Below, in pieces: positions 35,173 to 35,495 of a DNA stretch of 35,495 nt. Every line of letters begins with the position of its first letter. Within the stretch, counting starts at the first letter, position 1. The translations under genes were made by a program, and so were the position numbers. The notes below the pieces were generated by a model, which had not been told where the DNA came from, made no database searches, and saw only the letters and a program-made list of their open reading frames with translations. Origin of the DNA: Streptomyces afghaniensis 772 (GTDB taxonomy: Bacteria; Actinomycetota; Actinomycetes; Streptomycetales; Streptomycetaceae); the NCBI GenBank assembly GCA_000415505.1, contig KE354214.1, positions 1-35,495 of the forward strand. The letters are read 5' to 3'.

Positions 35173-35233
35173 ACTAGACCTGGTGGCGCACCGAGCCCAA
35201 GCGGCTACCGAACGTCACCAACAGGAGGCGCGG

Positions 35234-35495
35234 CATGGCCCGCACCACCCCGCACGACCACCCGACGGCCGACGGAGAGCCCCTGTACCGGCGGCTCGCC
35301 ATGGAGCTGCTCGGCGAACTGCGCGACGGCACCGTGCCGCCCGGCGAACGACTGCCGGGCGAGCGGCGGCTGGCCGGGCACTTCGGGGTCAGCCGGGAAA
35401 CCGTACGGCAGGCGCTGGAACTGCTGCGCCGCGACGGTCTCGTCGCCACCGACCGGCGCGGCAGCCACGCCACCCTGCCCGGCCCGCCGGTCGAG
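35234..35495 (+). CDS. GntR-family regulator, N-terminal part (runs off the window)
   Basis: The first 87 residues are present and the frame is still open at the right edge. The GntR winged helix is complete: EPLYRRLAMELLGELRDGTV, then PPGERLPGERRLAGHFGVSR, then ETVRQALELLRRDGLVATDR. The effector domain lies outside the window, so the HutC versus FadR subfamily cannot be settled, although the linker RGSHATLPGPPVE and the upstream TAGACC-type palindrome favour the HutC/DasR branch. ATG 35234 has an AGGAGG site (aacaggaggcgcggc). Autoregulation through the palindrome at 35157-35172 is likely. Confidence 0.88.

Overview
The window looks like a piece of a Streptomyces (or close actinobacterial) chromosome. 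It has very high GC, third-position GC bias in every real gene, frequent GTG starts, tight ATGA/GTGA overlaps, and typical actinobacterial families: a SpoIIE-type phosphatase with PAS and GAF domains, an Rv1733c-like membrane protein, a GH75 chitosanase-like secreted protein, PTS-type DhaKLM and many one-component regulators. All functional calls come from reading motifs and from memory of the families; no database search was run.

Layout. 1-657 is a scar: the C-terminal part of a LacI regulator (minus strand) abuts the C-terminal part of a sugar-phosphate isomerase-like gene (plus strand) that has an in-frame stop. 718-11051 is a large divergent sulfur-scavenging cluster. The minus arm runs from a 25-residue leader peptide ending in Ala-Cys-Cys-Ala (7538-7461), through a hairpin attenuator candidate, to an SsuD-like flavin monooxygenase, a GNAT acetyltransferase, a lipoprotein binding protein, a permease, an ABC ATPase, a second binding protein and a second flavin monooxygenase. 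The plus arm holds a second paralogous permease, a DszC/SfnB-like flavoprotein and a TauD-like dioxygenase. The control region between the arms carries a triplicated 15-bp repeat. 11099-13486 is a TetR plus DHA2-type MFS efflux unit. 13628-17239 holds an SRPBCC protein, a small conserved protein, a YbdK-like glutamate-cysteine ligase and an SPFH/NfeD membrane pair. 17812-19856 is dhaKLM. 20133-22963 holds three exported proteins; one of them (fibronectin type III) is frameshifted, and the chitosanase-like gene has its 3' end tandemly repeated. 23028-25631 is fadH with a padR regulator. 26104-29613 holds an unknown small protein, the PAS-PAS-GAF-PP2C phosphatase and a PrmC-like methyltransferase. 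29905-31810 is marR followed by a sulfite-oxidase-fold molybdoenzyme and its reductase. 32108-35495 holds an Rv1733c-like protein, a CE7 acetylxylan esterase, a serine beta-lactamase-fold esterase and the start of a GntR regulator with a DasR-like site.

How it works together. The most coherent system is 718-11051. Two binding proteins, two permeases and one ATPase would import small organosulfur amino acids or their relatives. The GNAT, two luciferase-family monooxygenases, the DszC-like flavoprotein and the TauD-like dioxygenase would acylate and oxidatively open them to release usable sulfur. The Cys-Cys leader peptide would tie expression to cysteine supply. The gene set recalls the Bacillus subtilis ytmI (sna/tcy/cmo) S-alkylcysteine salvage operon, with an added divergent arm. 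This is the best candidate for an undescribed system here. The MarR-controlled molybdoenzyme/reductase pair near 30.5 kb may also act on sulfur, but is a separate unit.
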